A stretch of DNA of 62,396 nt from Planctomycetota bacterium (GTDB taxonomy: Bacteria > Planctomycetota > MHYJ01 > WSZJ01), in the NCBI GenBank assembly GCA_009773755.1, contig WSZJ01000021.1:4399-66794 (forward strand), given 5' to 3'. Every line of letters starts with the position of its first letter. Position 1 is the first letter of the stretch. The notes under the pieces are model-generated. The model saw nothing but the letters and a program-made list of their open reading frames with translations. It ran no database searches and was not told the DNA's origin. Below are positions 1 to 8,553 of the stretch, in pieces. Both the position numbers and the translations under genes were made by a program.

Positions 1-1
1 C

Positions 2-298
2 ATCGTCAACGTCCGCAAACTCCCCGCACAGCACCCCTTCCTCGCCCTCGTCGCCGAGCTCAACGCCGAGCCCGGGGAGCACGAGTTCTGGTTTCAGTTC
101 AAGGGGACGAGCGAGGAGGATCTCGCGCCGCCGACGCCGAAGGGAAAGTTCAAGGTGGGGGACGTCGGGCTGGGCGAAGTGGTCGCGGAACTCCGGAATT
201 TTCCGCTCACCAAGGCGGGGTTCCTGTCGGTCCAGATCGTGATCGACGGCAAGGTGGCTGGCCAGCGCGACCTGCTCATCCGTAAGGACGGGGAATAG
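2..298 (+). CDS. Hypothetical protein, 3' end (partial)
   Basis: Open frame from the window edge to a TAG stop, leaving 98 C-terminal residues. The visible part alternates beta-type segments with phrases such as LPAQHPFLALVAELNAEPGE and a closing stretch ending GFLSVQIVIDGKVAGQ. This resembles small beta-sandwich proteins of unknown function (DUF6941-like), but I cannot confirm the family. The start lies outside the window. Codon use is GC-rich like its neighbours, and the opposite-strand frame here looks like a shadow. Confidence 0.6.
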   Translation: MVNVRKLPAQHPFLALVAELNAEPGEHEFWFQFKGTSEEDLAPPTPKGKFKVGDVGLGEVVAELRNFPLTKAGFLSVQIVIDGKVAGQRDLLIRKDGE

Positions 299-446
299 CG
301 GGAGGTCTCCCGGTAGAGACAGGATGTCCTCAATGGGAGACTCCTTTTCCCGCCATTCTGCGTCCACGGGCCTCCGCACGGCTGGCACCCCTTTTGCGAC
401 TCATCTGTTAGACTTCTTTACTCAGCGCCGACATCGGAGAACCTCA

Positions 447-1022
447 ATGAAAACGATCCCTCTCGCCGCCCTCGCTTCCCTGCTCGCCCTCCCCTCCCTC
501 GCGGCCGAACCCAGCCCCAAGCAGGTCTACGCCGAGGCGGTCCGCGAAGCGGCCATCGAGTACCAGCAGGAAGTCCGCGATGCGAAAATCGACTACTCGC
601 GCGGGGTGGACGCCGTCAAGGAATCGTGGACCGTCGGCGCCACAGAAATGCGGAAGAACTACGACGAGTCGGTCATCGCGGCGAAGGCCGTGTGGGTGGA
701 AGTCGCGAAGCGCGCCGAGCAGGAATATGAAGCCACGGTCAAGGAGATGAAGGCCCGCGGCGCCGCCAGGAAGGAATACGACGAGGTCGTCGTCCGCTAC
801 AAGCAACTGCTGGTCGAAGCGAAGAAGCAGTACGGCGACGCTTGCCGCCGCGCGAAGTCGGCGCACGACGAGGGCGTCGCGGTGCTGACGGCCCAGTACG
901 AGAGCACCGTCGAAATGGGCGGCGCGTCTTACCGCGAGAAAATCCAGCGGGCGAGCGTGAAGTACAAGGCCCGCCTGAAGAGGGCCTACGATGAGCTGGT
1001 CGGGAACGGGGAAAACAGCTAG
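447..1022 (+). CDS. Secreted coiled-coil protein of unknown function
   Basis: 191 residues starting at MKTIPLAALASLL. A signal peptide of about 20 residues ends near LPSLAAEP. The rest is a long charged helix rich in Ala, Glu, Lys and Tyr with repeated YxxxVxxAK patterns (for example EYQQEVRDAKIDYSRGV), so it should form a periplasmic coiled coil. The frame continues upstream to 324, but this start leaves an intact signal peptide and the extra residues do not look like protein. No family recognised. It converges on the kynureninase gene, with a long hairpin repeat between them. Confidence 0.65.
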   Translation: MKTIPLAALASLLALPSLAAEPSPKQVYAEAVREAAIEYQQEVRDAKIDYSRGVDAVKESWTVGATEMRKNYDESVIAAKAVWVEVAKRAEQEYEATVKEMKARGAARKEYDEVVVRYKQLLVEAKKQYGDACRRAKSAHDEGVAVLTAQYESTVEMGGASYREKIQRASVKYKARLKRAYDELVGNGENS

Positions 1023-1053
1023 GTATTGGCGAGGTGATTGGCACGAGAACGGC

Positions 1054-1140
1054 AGTGGGTAGTGGGTAGGAGGTAGGGGGTAGAAAGGGCCGCAGCACGC
1101 ACGGCCGTTCCTACCCCCTACCTCCTACCCACTACCTACT
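1054..1140. repeat. Long hairpin of GGGTAGT-type repeats
   Basis: Arms at 1061-1083 and 1111-1133 are perfect reverse complements of 23 bp, extendable to about 30 bp with one mismatch. An inner GGCCG/CGGCC stem lies between them. The right arm overlaps the last codons and the TAG stop of the kynureninase gene (complement of 1132-1134). It sits between two convergent genes and could terminate both. Confidence 0.8.
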
Positions 1141-2286
1141 GCGCGCCTTCGCGCGCATCTTCGCAATCTCGTCCATGATCGCTTCGCATTCGTCGTCCGT
1201 GTTGTAGAAATGCGGCGAGATGCGGACGCCGGCCTTGGGGCGGTAGTCGACGATGAACTTGCGGCGGATCAGTTCGCTGCAGGCCGCTTCGGCGCCGGGG
1301 AAATCCACCGAGACGGTGCCGGCGCGCACGGCGGGATCCATCGGCGTGTTGACGACGAGCCCCTGCTCGAGCGCGCGCTCCACCAGGCGCGCCGTCATTT
1401 TCATCGAGCGCTTGCGGATCGCTTTGACGCCGACCTTCTTCACGATCCGGTACCCGGGGCGCGTCGAGTACAGGCCCTGCACGCCGGGCGAGCCGCCCAT
1501 GAAACGCATCACCGTGGGCGAGTACTTGATCGGGTCCATGTCGAAATTGAAGGGGTGCTCGTGCGAGAACCAGCCGCACGATTTCGGCTCGTATTTTCCG
1601 ATCAGGTCCTTGCGGACGTAGAGGTACCCGCCGCCCGGCCCGCCGCAAAGCCACTTCACGCTGCCGCCGACCATGAAGTCGCAATTGAGGTCCTGCACGT
1701 CGACGGGAATCGTCCCGACCGCCTGGTAGGCGTCGAGGACGACGACCGCGCCGACCTCGTGGGCGCGCTTGATGATCGCTTTCGCGTCCTGGATGAAGGC
1801 GCTTCGAAACAACACGTACGAGATCGGCACGACCAGCGTCGTCTCGTCGATCTCGCGCAGCATCAGCTCGGTCGGCAGGTGAACGCCGTCGGGGGACTTC
1901 ACGATGACGACGTTCGCGCCGTCCTTCTCGCGCGCCTTCCAGTTGTAGTGCACGGTGGGAAACTCGAGGTCGCTGTAGACGACCTTGTTGCGCTTCCCCT
2001 TGAAGTCGAAGCATGAAATGAGGACGTGCTGCAGCACCGAGACGTTCTGGTGCATGATCATCGTCCCCTTCGGCGCGTTGACGATCGAGGCGATCAGCTC
2101 GGCGGTCGACTGCACCATGGGGACCCAGTCTTCCCAGGCGACGACGCCCTTGGTAGCCCAGAGGTCGGCGAACTCCTCCAGTTCGTCGTACACGCCGCGA
2201 GGCATCGCGCCTAGGGAGTTGGAGATCATGTAGACGCATTTGCTGAGGATCGGGAACTGCCTGCGCCAGGTGAGGAGGTCTTTCAT
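1132..2286 (-). CDS. kynU: Kynureninase-like PLP-dependent enzyme
   Basis: 384 residues of the aminotransferase class V fold. Kynureninase cleaves kynurenine (or 3-hydroxykynurenine) to anthranilate (or its 3-hydroxy form) and alanine. Visible signatures are the PLP-aspartate segment VVLDAYQAVGTIPVDV and the lysine that would bind PLP in GGSVKWLCGGPGGGYLYV. The start MKDLLTWRRQFPIL gives a normal N-terminus. The tryptophan 2,3-dioxygenase gene lies just upstream on the same strand, which supports kynureninase over cysteine desulfurase, although no formamidase is visible. The stop codon lies inside a hairpin repeat. Confidence 0.75.
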   Translation of the reverse strand: MKDLLTWRRQFPILSKCVYMISNSLGAMPRGVYDELEEFADLWATKGVVAWEDWVPMVQSTAELIASIVNAPKGTMIMHQNVSVLQHVLISCFDFKGKRNKVVYSDLEFPTVHYNWKAREKDGANVVIVKSPDGVHLPTELMLREIDETTLVVPISYVLFRSAFIQDAKAIIKRAHEVGAVVVLDAYQAVGTIPVDVQDLNCDFMVGGSVKWLCGGPGGGYLYVRKDLIGKYEPKSCGWFSHEHPFNFDMDPIKYSPTVMRFMGGSPGVQGLYSTRPGYRIVKKVGVKAIRKRSMKMTARLVERALEQGLVVNTPMDPAVRAGTVSVDFPGAEAACSELIRRKFIVDYRPKAGVRISPHFYNTDDECEAIMDEIAKMRAKARSR

Positions 2287-2307
2287 CCGTGCATGATTCT
2301 CCGTGGA

Positions 2308-2450
2308 GTGAGTAGGGGGTAGTGGGTAGTGGGTAGTGGGTAGTGGGTAGGGGGTAGTGGGTAGGGGGTAGGGAGTAGGGAGTAGGAACGGCCCTCCGAA
2401 CGGTGGCCCTGGCCGTTCCTACCCACTACCCCCAACCCACTACCCCCTAT
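2308..2450. repeat. GGGTAGT tandem repeats with inverted arm
   Basis: The left part is a run of seven-base units of type GGGTAGT (2308-2388). The right part (2415-2450) carries complementary CCCACTACC-type sequence, around an inner GGAACGGCC/GGCCGTTCC pair. It fills the space between kynU and the tryptophan 2,3-dioxygenase gene, and the dioxygenase TAG stop (complement of 2447-2449) falls in the repeat. The G-rich strand could form a G-quadruplex. Confidence 0.8.
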
Positions 2451-3130
2451 CCGTACTGAGGCGACACCGCCCTCGTCAGGTCGTTCACGGCCTTCCACAG
2501 CGGCGGAAACACCTTTTCAACCGCGGTCGGCGCCAGCGCGGCGGCGGGCACGCCCTTCAGCGACTTGACCTCGTCCCCGATGATCCGCCGAACGAGATGG
2601 AAATGGTGGTACCGCCACGACTGGAAGTTCTCGTCCACCTGCATCAGGGCCTGCAGGAACATCCACAGGTCCCAGTTCTTCTTCGGCTCCCTGTAGATCG
2701 CGTCGATGTTCGCCTTGCGCCTCTCGAGAAGCGCCGCGACGTTCGGCCAGATCTGCGGAAGCCGCTCGAGGAACGCGTTGAACCCCGGCGACTCCTGGCC
2801 GCTCCCCTTTCCGAGCGCGTTCAGGCGGATCACGTGGTAGTCCGCGGGCGGCATCGACTCGAGGATCTTGAGCGAGCCCGCGAGGTGCTCGAGAATCTGC
2901 GCAATCCGCCGCAGGTAGTGGTCAGCGCTCTCGAGCTCGTCGCGGTCGATCATCCCGGAGACGCGCTCGATTTCGAAGCACGCTTCCTTCAGCCAGATCT
3001 CCATCGACTGGTGGAGGACCTGAAAGAGCAGCTCGTCGGGGTGAACCATCTGGTCGGGCGACTTCTGGAGCGCCAGAAGTTCTTCGGTGCGGATGTATTT
3101 TTCGTAATCGGTGAGTTTTTTCTCCGGCAT
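2447..3130 (-). CDS. kynA: Tryptophan 2,3-dioxygenase
   Basis: 227 residues. The haem enzyme opens the indole ring of tryptophan to give N-formylkynurenine, the first step of the kynurenine pathway. Seen: ELLFQVLHQSMEIWLKE (distal His40 region), RLNALGKGSGQESPGFN (substrate loop) and WRYHHFHLVRRIIGDEV, which holds the likely proximal haem His (175-178). The start at MPEKKLTDYEKYIRTEE was chosen because the upstream extension is Lys/Arg-rich junk and family members begin this way. It probably forms a two-gene unit with kynU downstream, separated by a repeat. Confidence 0.9.
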   Translation of the reverse strand: MPEKKLTDYEKYIRTEELLALQKSPDQMVHPDELLFQVLHQSMEIWLKEACFEIERVSGMIDRDELESADHYLRRIAQILEHLAGSLKILESMPPADYHVIRLNALGKGSGQESPGFNAFLERLPQIWPNVAALLERRKANIDAIYREPKKNWDLWMFLQALMQVDENFQSWRYHHFHLVRRIIGDEVKSLKGVPAAALAPTAVEKVFPPLWKAVNDLTRAVSPQYG

Positions 3131-3419
3131 CGCGGACACTTTACACGCGCTTCGGCCAATTTCAAGGAAGGGCCTGGCAAGGGGTGCATGACCGGCCTTG
3201 CAGGGCGGCCCGGGAGGCGGATCATGGCGCTCAGCGCACGAAGCGCGAACCGATTCGTCCGTTCGCAGATGTCGAATGGCTTGCCGGGCGGCGGCTTTAC
3301 GGGCCTTTGTTTCTCCTCTTTGACTTTGGCGTTTGGCTTTGCGTTTCGCGGTTTTGATTTTGCCTTTTCGGGTCGCCATCGAAGGCTAATGCAATACGGG
3401 CCATGCACCGTGAAGGACG

Positions 3420-5078
3420 CTACTTCGCCAGCCCCAGCAGGCTGATGAACGTCCGGATGTCCTCGTCCTCGTACGTGAAACTCACCCCGCCGAAAATCTC
3501 CGGGTCGTGGAACAATCTGTTCACGCCGACCTGCGCGTGGAACCACTTCCAGATCTTCGTGTCCAGGTACACCCGCGTGTTCACCTTTCCGGCGTGCTCG
3601 TCGAGTTCGTCAGGGTCCGTATACGCCTGGCGGACTTCCGCCGCGATGGTCACGTCGTGCTCAATCCACGGGATCGTGATCCTGTAGCTGGCGCGCGCGC
3701 CGATCTTGCCTTCCAGCAGGCCGATCGCCGTGTCGAGCCGGCCGTCCATCCACTTGAATCCAAGCAGGGCCGTGGCGTTGATGAAGACCTTGCCTTCCTC
3801 GCGCTCAAGCTGCTCGGGAAATTCCCAGGGCGTGCGGTCGCTCGCGGGCCAGGCGACGGCGCCGACCTCGAAATAGCGGTCTTCGGTCGGGTAGATCTGC
3901 AGCTTGGCCCAGGGGCCGAAGATGTTCGTTTCCTGGAAGTAGTGCGACCCGAACGAGACGAGTGTCTTCACTCGCCCCGCGGCGCCCAGGGTCTTGTCCA
4001 GCGCGTCCATCGTCTCCTCGGCCTGGTCGCCCATTTTCTTGCTGAAGATCAGCTTGCCGGCCATGCCTTCGCCGCTCTCGATCTGGGCCATGATGTTTTT
4101 GAGCGAGCTTGTGATCGCCTTGGCCTCCGCGACCGTGTCGGCGATGTCCTGCGCGAGCTTGTCGTCGTTGAGCAGCCGGCCGGCCCCCTCGCCCCGCTCG
4201 ATCTTGTCGACGATCTTCTGGACGGAAGCGATCGCGTCCTTCGTCTGCGTGACGAGCGACTTCGCCTCGTCGTAAAGCGCGGGGTCGTTGAGCATCTTCC
4301 CCATCGTCCCGTCTCCGCGCTCCATCTTCGCGAGGATCCCGTTCAGCTTCTCGACCGAACCGTTCAGGCTGTTGTAGATCTCGTCGGATTTCAGCAGCTT
4401 TGCCAGCGTCCCCTCGCCGCTGTCCAGCTGGTCCCTCACCTGCCCGACCACGTCGCCCACCTTCGTGATCACCTCGCCGGCCTTCTTCAACTCCGCCACC
4501 GCCTCGCGCACTTCCGTCAGCGCGCTCGTCGCCTCGTCGTACAGCTTGTCGTCGTGCAGCAGCTTCCCCAGCGTCCCTTCGCCCCGCTTCAGCGTCCCGG
4601 CCACCTCGTTCAGGTTCTCGATGAACTCCCGGACCGCCTTCCGGTTCTCCTTCACCATCTCCCCGATTTCGTCCACCGGCGAGCCGGGCGGAAGCCCCTT
4701 CAGCGTCGCTTTCGTGTCGATCAGTTGCTTGCCCGGGTCTCCCGCGTCGATGGCGACGTGCCGCCCGCCCACGAGGCTCGACATCGCGACCTGGATGACG
4801 TAGTCCTCACGGAGTTGAATCTCGCTGTGAAGGCGAAGCGTCGCCTCGACGCCGCCGGGGTTGATGTCCAGGCGATCGACGCGGCCGAGTTCCAGCCCCG
4901 AAACGCGGACCCCGTCGCCTTCCTTCAGGCCGCCGACGTTCTTGAACTGGACCTTCATGTAATGCGGCTCGCGGAGGAAGTCGAGGTGCGCGAAAGTGAC
5001 CGTGGCGGCAAAGAGCATGAGAAGGCCGATCGCGAAGATGATGCCTACCTTGAACAGGTTCGCTCTGGTTTCATTCAT
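3420..5078 (-). CDS. mlaD: MlaD-type MCE-domain lipid transport protein
   Basis: 552 residues. An N-terminal signal anchor (residues 10-28) is followed by one MCE domain (about 35-120, with VQFKNVGGLKEGDGVRVSG). Next come five degenerate GEGTLGKLL-type repeats in a helical region, then a C-terminal beta-rich part that resembles an outer-membrane barrel. MlaD binds phospholipid in the periplasm for an MlaFE ABC transporter, and mlaF and mlaE lie 3.5 kb upstream on the same strand. The start MNETRANLFKVG was preferred over one 13 codons earlier because that stretch is Pro-rich and non-conserved. The long tail is typical of MCE proteins from many non-proteobacterial phyla. Confidence 0.85.
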   Translation of the reverse strand: MNETRANLFKVGIIFAIGLLMLFAATVTFAHLDFLREPHYMKVQFKNVGGLKEGDGVRVSGLELGRVDRLDINPGGVEATLRLHSEIQLREDYVIQVAMSSLVGGRHVAIDAGDPGKQLIDTKATLKGLPPGSPVDEIGEMVKENRKAVREFIENLNEVAGTLKRGEGTLGKLLHDDKLYDEATSALTEVREAVAELKKAGEVITKVGDVVGQVRDQLDSGEGTLAKLLKSDEIYNSLNGSVEKLNGILAKMERGDGTMGKMLNDPALYDEAKSLVTQTKDAIASVQKIVDKIERGEGAGRLLNDDKLAQDIADTVAEAKAITSSLKNIMAQIESGEGMAGKLIFSKKMGDQAEETMDALDKTLGAAGRVKTLVSFGSHYFQETNIFGPWAKLQIYPTEDRYFEVGAVAWPASDRTPWEFPEQLEREEGKVFINATALLGFKWMDGRLDTAIGLLEGKIGARASYRITIPWIEHDVTIAAEVRQAYTDPDELDEHAGKVNTRVYLDTKIWKWFHAQVGVNRLFHDPEIFGGVSFTYEDEDIRTFISLLGLAK

Positions 5079-5228
5079 GGTAAGAGGCACCTTAGCGGGG
5101 GAGGGGGGGCGGGGCAAGGGCGGTCCGGCGACGAACAGTCGAGGATACTAAATTCCGGGATTGCGGCGGTCGTTGCCATTCCCCCCCCCGCCTTCGCTAC
5201 AATTCGCCTTCCCTCCGGAGATTCCTTC

Positions 5229-6830
5229 ATGCGACGTCTCGCTGCCGCTTTTCTCCTCGCCCTGCCGCTCCTGGCTTCCGGCGACATCCTCCACCTGAAG
5301 AACGGCACCACCCTGGAGGGGCGCGCCGTTTCAGAGGAAGGCGACGAATTCCCCTTCAAGCTCAACGCCGGCGGCGTGATTCAGGTCAAGAAAGCGGACA
5401 TCGAGTGGATCGAATGGTCGAGCAGCGAGGCGATCAAGGCGGAGATCGAGAAGCGGCGAAAGCCCGGAACCGTCGCGGCGCTTCTCGACACGGCGGCCTG
5501 GGCGAAATTCCACGGGCTGAAGGACCATGCGGAAGACGCCTGGCTGGCGGTGCTTCGGCTCGAGCCGCAGAACGATGCGGCCAACGCCGGGTTGGGAAAA
5601 CGCAAGCACGAAGGGAAGTGGCTGACGGAGGACGAGTACCGGAAGGCGACGGGGCAGCTGAAGGTCGGCGGACGGTGGGTAACGGCGGACGAGAAGAAGA
5701 AGATGGACGAGGGGTGGGAGTGGGTGGACGGGAAGCTGCTGAGCCCGGACGACTTGAAACGGTCGAAGGGTCTGGTGGAGTATGAGGGGAAGTGGATCTC
5801 GAAGAAGGAGTACGACGAGATCCAGAAGAAGAAGCCGGTGATCCCCGACAAGCCGCCGGCGGGCAACGGCGACAAGCCGCCGGCGAACAATCCTCCCGGG
5901 GGCGCAAACAAGCCCTCCTTCCTGGACGACAGGCCGACGCCGGACGACAAGCTGACCGACGCGGAGAAAAAAAGGCTCCACAACGACAAGGAGCAGGCGC
6001 AGATCCTCGGCTGGCTGGGCAACGGCTGGCGGGCGTACTCCGGAATCCACTACCGGCTTGTCACCTGCTGCGACGACAAGGACCCGGAATTCGACAAGAA
6101 GTTCGTCGCGAGCATGGACCGCTACTGGTTCCACTACCTCGAGCTCTTCGAAAAGAAGCCCGAACAGAAGAAGCTCCACAACATCATGGTCCACCAGAAC
6201 AGCGCGACCTACGACGAGTGGCTGAGGAAGAACGCGGGCGGCGCCGGCGTGGGCGCGTTCGGCGTGTACTCGCACTCGATGCAGTTCAACCCCGCCATTC
6301 TCTGGTACCGCCAGGTCGACGGCGTGGACGACAACGTGCGGACGACGCTCTTCACAGGGCGTCACGAAGCCTGTCACCAGTTCGTGGCCTTCTACGTAGG
6401 CGGCCTCGGCGGCGCATGGTTCCAGGAAGGAATCGCGGCCTTGCAGGAGCCGGACATTCCTTACTACCTCTATCCCTACCGCTGGGACTTCATCCGGCTG
6501 CAGGTGCTGGAAGGGAAAGACGACATCACGATGGCGGACCTGATCAAGAAGAGCGGCTCGCTCGACGCGAACCAGGTCTACTCCCGCGGCGCCGCCACGC
6601 ACTACTTCTTCCTCAACTACAAGGACGGCCTCTACCGGAAGAAGTATGTCGAGTGGATGTGCAAGGGTTCGGACAGTCCTTCCGGTCTCGAAAAGGCGGT
6701 CGGCGTCCCCATCGTTGAACTCGACAAGCAGTACCGTGAATTCATCAAGGAAATGGACATCCGGCGCGACAAAGAAGAACCGAAGTGGCCGCCCGGTCAG
6801 AAGCCGCCAGGGGCTGGAAATGCCAAGTAA
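5229..6830 (+). CDS. Secreted DUF1570-like HExxH metallopeptidase with GKW repeats
   Basis: 533 residues. A signal peptide (about 1-18) leads to a small beta domain (GDILHLKNGTTLEGR...) like the N-termini of the next gene and of the Sec metalloprotease at 43578-44537. A repeat region follows, with units such as GKWLTEDEY, GRWVTADEK and GKWISKKEY. The C-terminal domain has HEACH at 379-383, a gluzincin zinc site, followed by AWFQEGIAAL, whose Glu can be the third ligand. Substrate unknown. ATG is preceded by a GGAG ribosome site. It overlaps the next paralogue by 11 bases, so the two are probably translated together. Confidence 0.75.
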   Translation: MRRLAAAFLLALPLLASGDILHLKNGTTLEGRAVSEEGDEFPFKLNAGGVIQVKKADIEWIEWSSSEAIKAEIEKRRKPGTVAALLDTAAWAKFHGLKDHAEDAWLAVLRLEPQNDAANAGLGKRKHEGKWLTEDEYRKATGQLKVGGRWVTADEKKKMDEGWEWVDGKLLSPDDLKRSKGLVEYEGKWISKKEYDEIQKKKPVIPDKPPAGNGDKPPANNPPGGANKPSFLDDRPTPDDKLTDAEKKRLHNDKEQAQILGWLGNGWRAYSGIHYRLVTCCDDKDPEFDKKFVASMDRYWFHYLELFEKKPEQKKLHNIMVHQNSATYDEWLRKNAGGAGVGAFGVYSHSMQFNPAILWYRQVDGVDDNVRTTLFTGRHEACHQFVAFYVGGLGGAWFQEGIAALQEPDIPYYLYPYRWDFIRLQVLEGKDDITMADLIKKSGSLDANQVYSRGAATHYFFLNYKDGLYRKKYVEWMCKGSDSPSGLEKAVGVPIVELDKQYREFIKEMDIRRDKEEPKWPPGQKPPGAGNAK

Positions 6831-8277
6831 GTCGCTCCGCGCGATCGCACCCTTCCTCGTCGCGGCGCTGCTCCTCGGGAGGTCCTCAGCCGACATCGTC
6901 CACCTCAAGACCGGCCGGACGATGGAAGCGGAGCGCCTTGAGGAAACAGCCGACTCCGTCATCATCAAGTTCGAGGGTGGCGGCGCCGTCACGATCCCCT
7001 TCTCCGAAATCGACTGGATCGAGCTCAAGGACAAGAACGCCGGGCTGACGGAACTGGCGAAGCGGCGGAAACCGGCGACCGTCGAAGCCTTCTGCGACGC
7101 GGCACGCTGGGCCTCGCTTCACGGCATGAAGCCGCAGGCCCGGGACGCGTGGAATGCCGCGCTGGAAAAAGACCCCGCCTGCAAACCGGCCCACGAGGCC
7201 CTCGGTCACCGCTTCCACGAAGAAAAGTGGATGACCGAGGACGAATTCCAGGCCGCGACGGGACACGTCAAGCGTGACGGGAAGTGGATCACGAAGGCGG
7301 ACAACGCGAAGATCGAGCAGGGGTGGGAGTACGTGGACGGGAAGCTTCTGTCGCCCGACGACGCGAAGAAGGCGAAGGGGCTGGTGCTTCACGAAGGAAA
7401 GTGGATCGCGAAGAAGGAGCTCGAGGAGATCGAGGCGCGCAAGGCGGCGCAGGAGCGCGAGGAGAAGGAAGCCGAGGCGAAGCGCCACGACCCGAAGGAC
7501 GACCAGGCGATTCTCGCGAAGTTCGGGAGCGGGTGGCGGCTCAAGGTGGGGAAGCGGTACAGGCTCGTGACGAACGTGGACGCGCCGCCGGAGGAGTTCG
7601 ACAAGAAGCTGGTCGAGATGATCGACGGCTTCTGGACGTACTACTGCGACACGTTCAACCTCAAGCCGGTCCAGAAGAAGCTTCACAACATCGTCGTGTA
7701 CGGCACGCAGGACCAGTACAACAACGCGCCGGGCTCGGCGGCGGGGGCGTACGGCGTCTACCAGCACGGCGACGAATTCCGTCCGGCGGTGCTCTGGTAC
7801 ATGGAGAAGCTGCGCGGATCGTCGTTCACGACGCGTCACGAGTGCGGGCACCAGTTCGTGGCCCACTACGTGCGAGGCGACGGAGAGGCGTGGTTCGGGG
7901 AGGGGATTGCGACGACGTTCGAGTGCGTCGGGGACGTGCCATTCCAGGATCACCTGTACCGGTGGGAGGTCATCCGCAAAGGCGTCATCGACCCCGGCGG
8001 GTTCAAGCTGGCCGACATGATCTCGGGAAAGAAGAACGACAAAGGAACGATCTACTGCCTCGGGGCTTCAGCGCACATCTTCTTCCTGGAAGGAAAGGAC
8101 CGCGCCTACCGAAAGGCGTACCAGGAGTACCTGGTCAAGGGAGACACGAAATCGCCGGATGCGCTGGCGAAGGCGATGGGGAAAAAAATGGAAGAACTGC
8201 AGGGGGAATATGAGGCGTGGGTGAAGGAACTGGATGGGAAGAGGGATCCGCGGATCAAGAGGCCGGAGAAGAAATAG
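6820..8277 (+). CDS. Secreted DUF1570-like HExxH metallopeptidase, tandem paralogue
   Basis: 485 residues, clearly paralogous to the preceding gene. It has a signal peptide, a beta domain (ADIVHLKTGRTMEAERLEE), GKW-type repeats (EEKWMTEDEF, DGKWITKADN, EGKWIAKKELEE), then a peptidase-like domain with HECGH at 340-344 and AWFGEGIATTFE. It lacks the Pro-rich linker of its neighbour. The start MPSKSLRAIAPFLV overlaps the upstream stop by 11 bases. Secreted zinc peptidase is inferred from the motif. No substrate can be named. Confidence 0.75.
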   Translation: MPSKSLRAIAPFLVAALLLGRSSADIVHLKTGRTMEAERLEETADSVIIKFEGGGAVTIPFSEIDWIELKDKNAGLTELAKRRKPATVEAFCDAARWASLHGMKPQARDAWNAALEKDPACKPAHEALGHRFHEEKWMTEDEFQAATGHVKRDGKWITKADNAKIEQGWEYVDGKLLSPDDAKKAKGLVLHEGKWIAKKELEEIEARKAAQEREEKEAEAKRHDPKDDQAILAKFGSGWRLKVGKRYRLVTNVDAPPEEFDKKLVEMIDGFWTYYCDTFNLKPVQKKLHNIVVYGTQDQYNNAPGSAAGAYGVYQHGDEFRPAVLWYMEKLRGSSFTTRHECGHQFVAHYVRGDGEAWFGEGIATTFECVGDVPFQDHLYRWEVIRKGVIDPGGFKLADMISGKKNDKGTIYCLGASAHIFFLEGKDRAYRKAYQEYLVKGDTKSPDALAKAMGKKMEELQGEYEAWVKELDGKRDPRIKRPEKK

Positions 8278-8374
8278 GGGAAGCCGTAGCGCGGCAGAGC
8301 CGCCACCAATCATGCGTGGACGCCGCACTTCGGGTGGTTTGCATTCTTCGGACATCGCCCCGAATTCAACGGCA

Positions 8375-8440
8375 ACCACAGAGGACTCTGAGAAAAACAA
8401 CAAAGTCGTTTTTCTCTGTGCACTCTGTGCGCTCTGTGGT
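8375..8440. repeat. CCACAGAG...CTCTGTGG inverted repeat
   Basis: Outer arms ACCACAGAG (8375-8383) and CTCTGTGGT (8432-8440), with inner arms GAGAAAAAC (8390-8398) and GTTTTTCTC (8408-8416). It lies between convergent stops at 8277 and 8554. It is built like a bidirectional terminator with A and T runs in the stem. Otherwise the 8278-8553 gap shows nothing coding. Confidence 0.7.
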
Positions 8441-8553
8441 CGCCGTTTTTCGCCGGTGGAAATCGCGATTCCGGAAGTCTCGCGGAGTCGTCGGCGCTCC
8501 CACCGGAATCCTGCGCGGAGCGACCCACCGGGTTCCCGATTGAGCCTTTCATT

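Noticed and set aside
2308..2450. CRISPR array
   Set aside because: The units are seven bases long with no spacers, and there are no cas genes.
3507..5228. Extended N-terminus of the 5229 gene back to 3507
   Set aside because: It is antisense to mlaD and low in complexity. A signal peptide and ribosome site mark the start at 5229.
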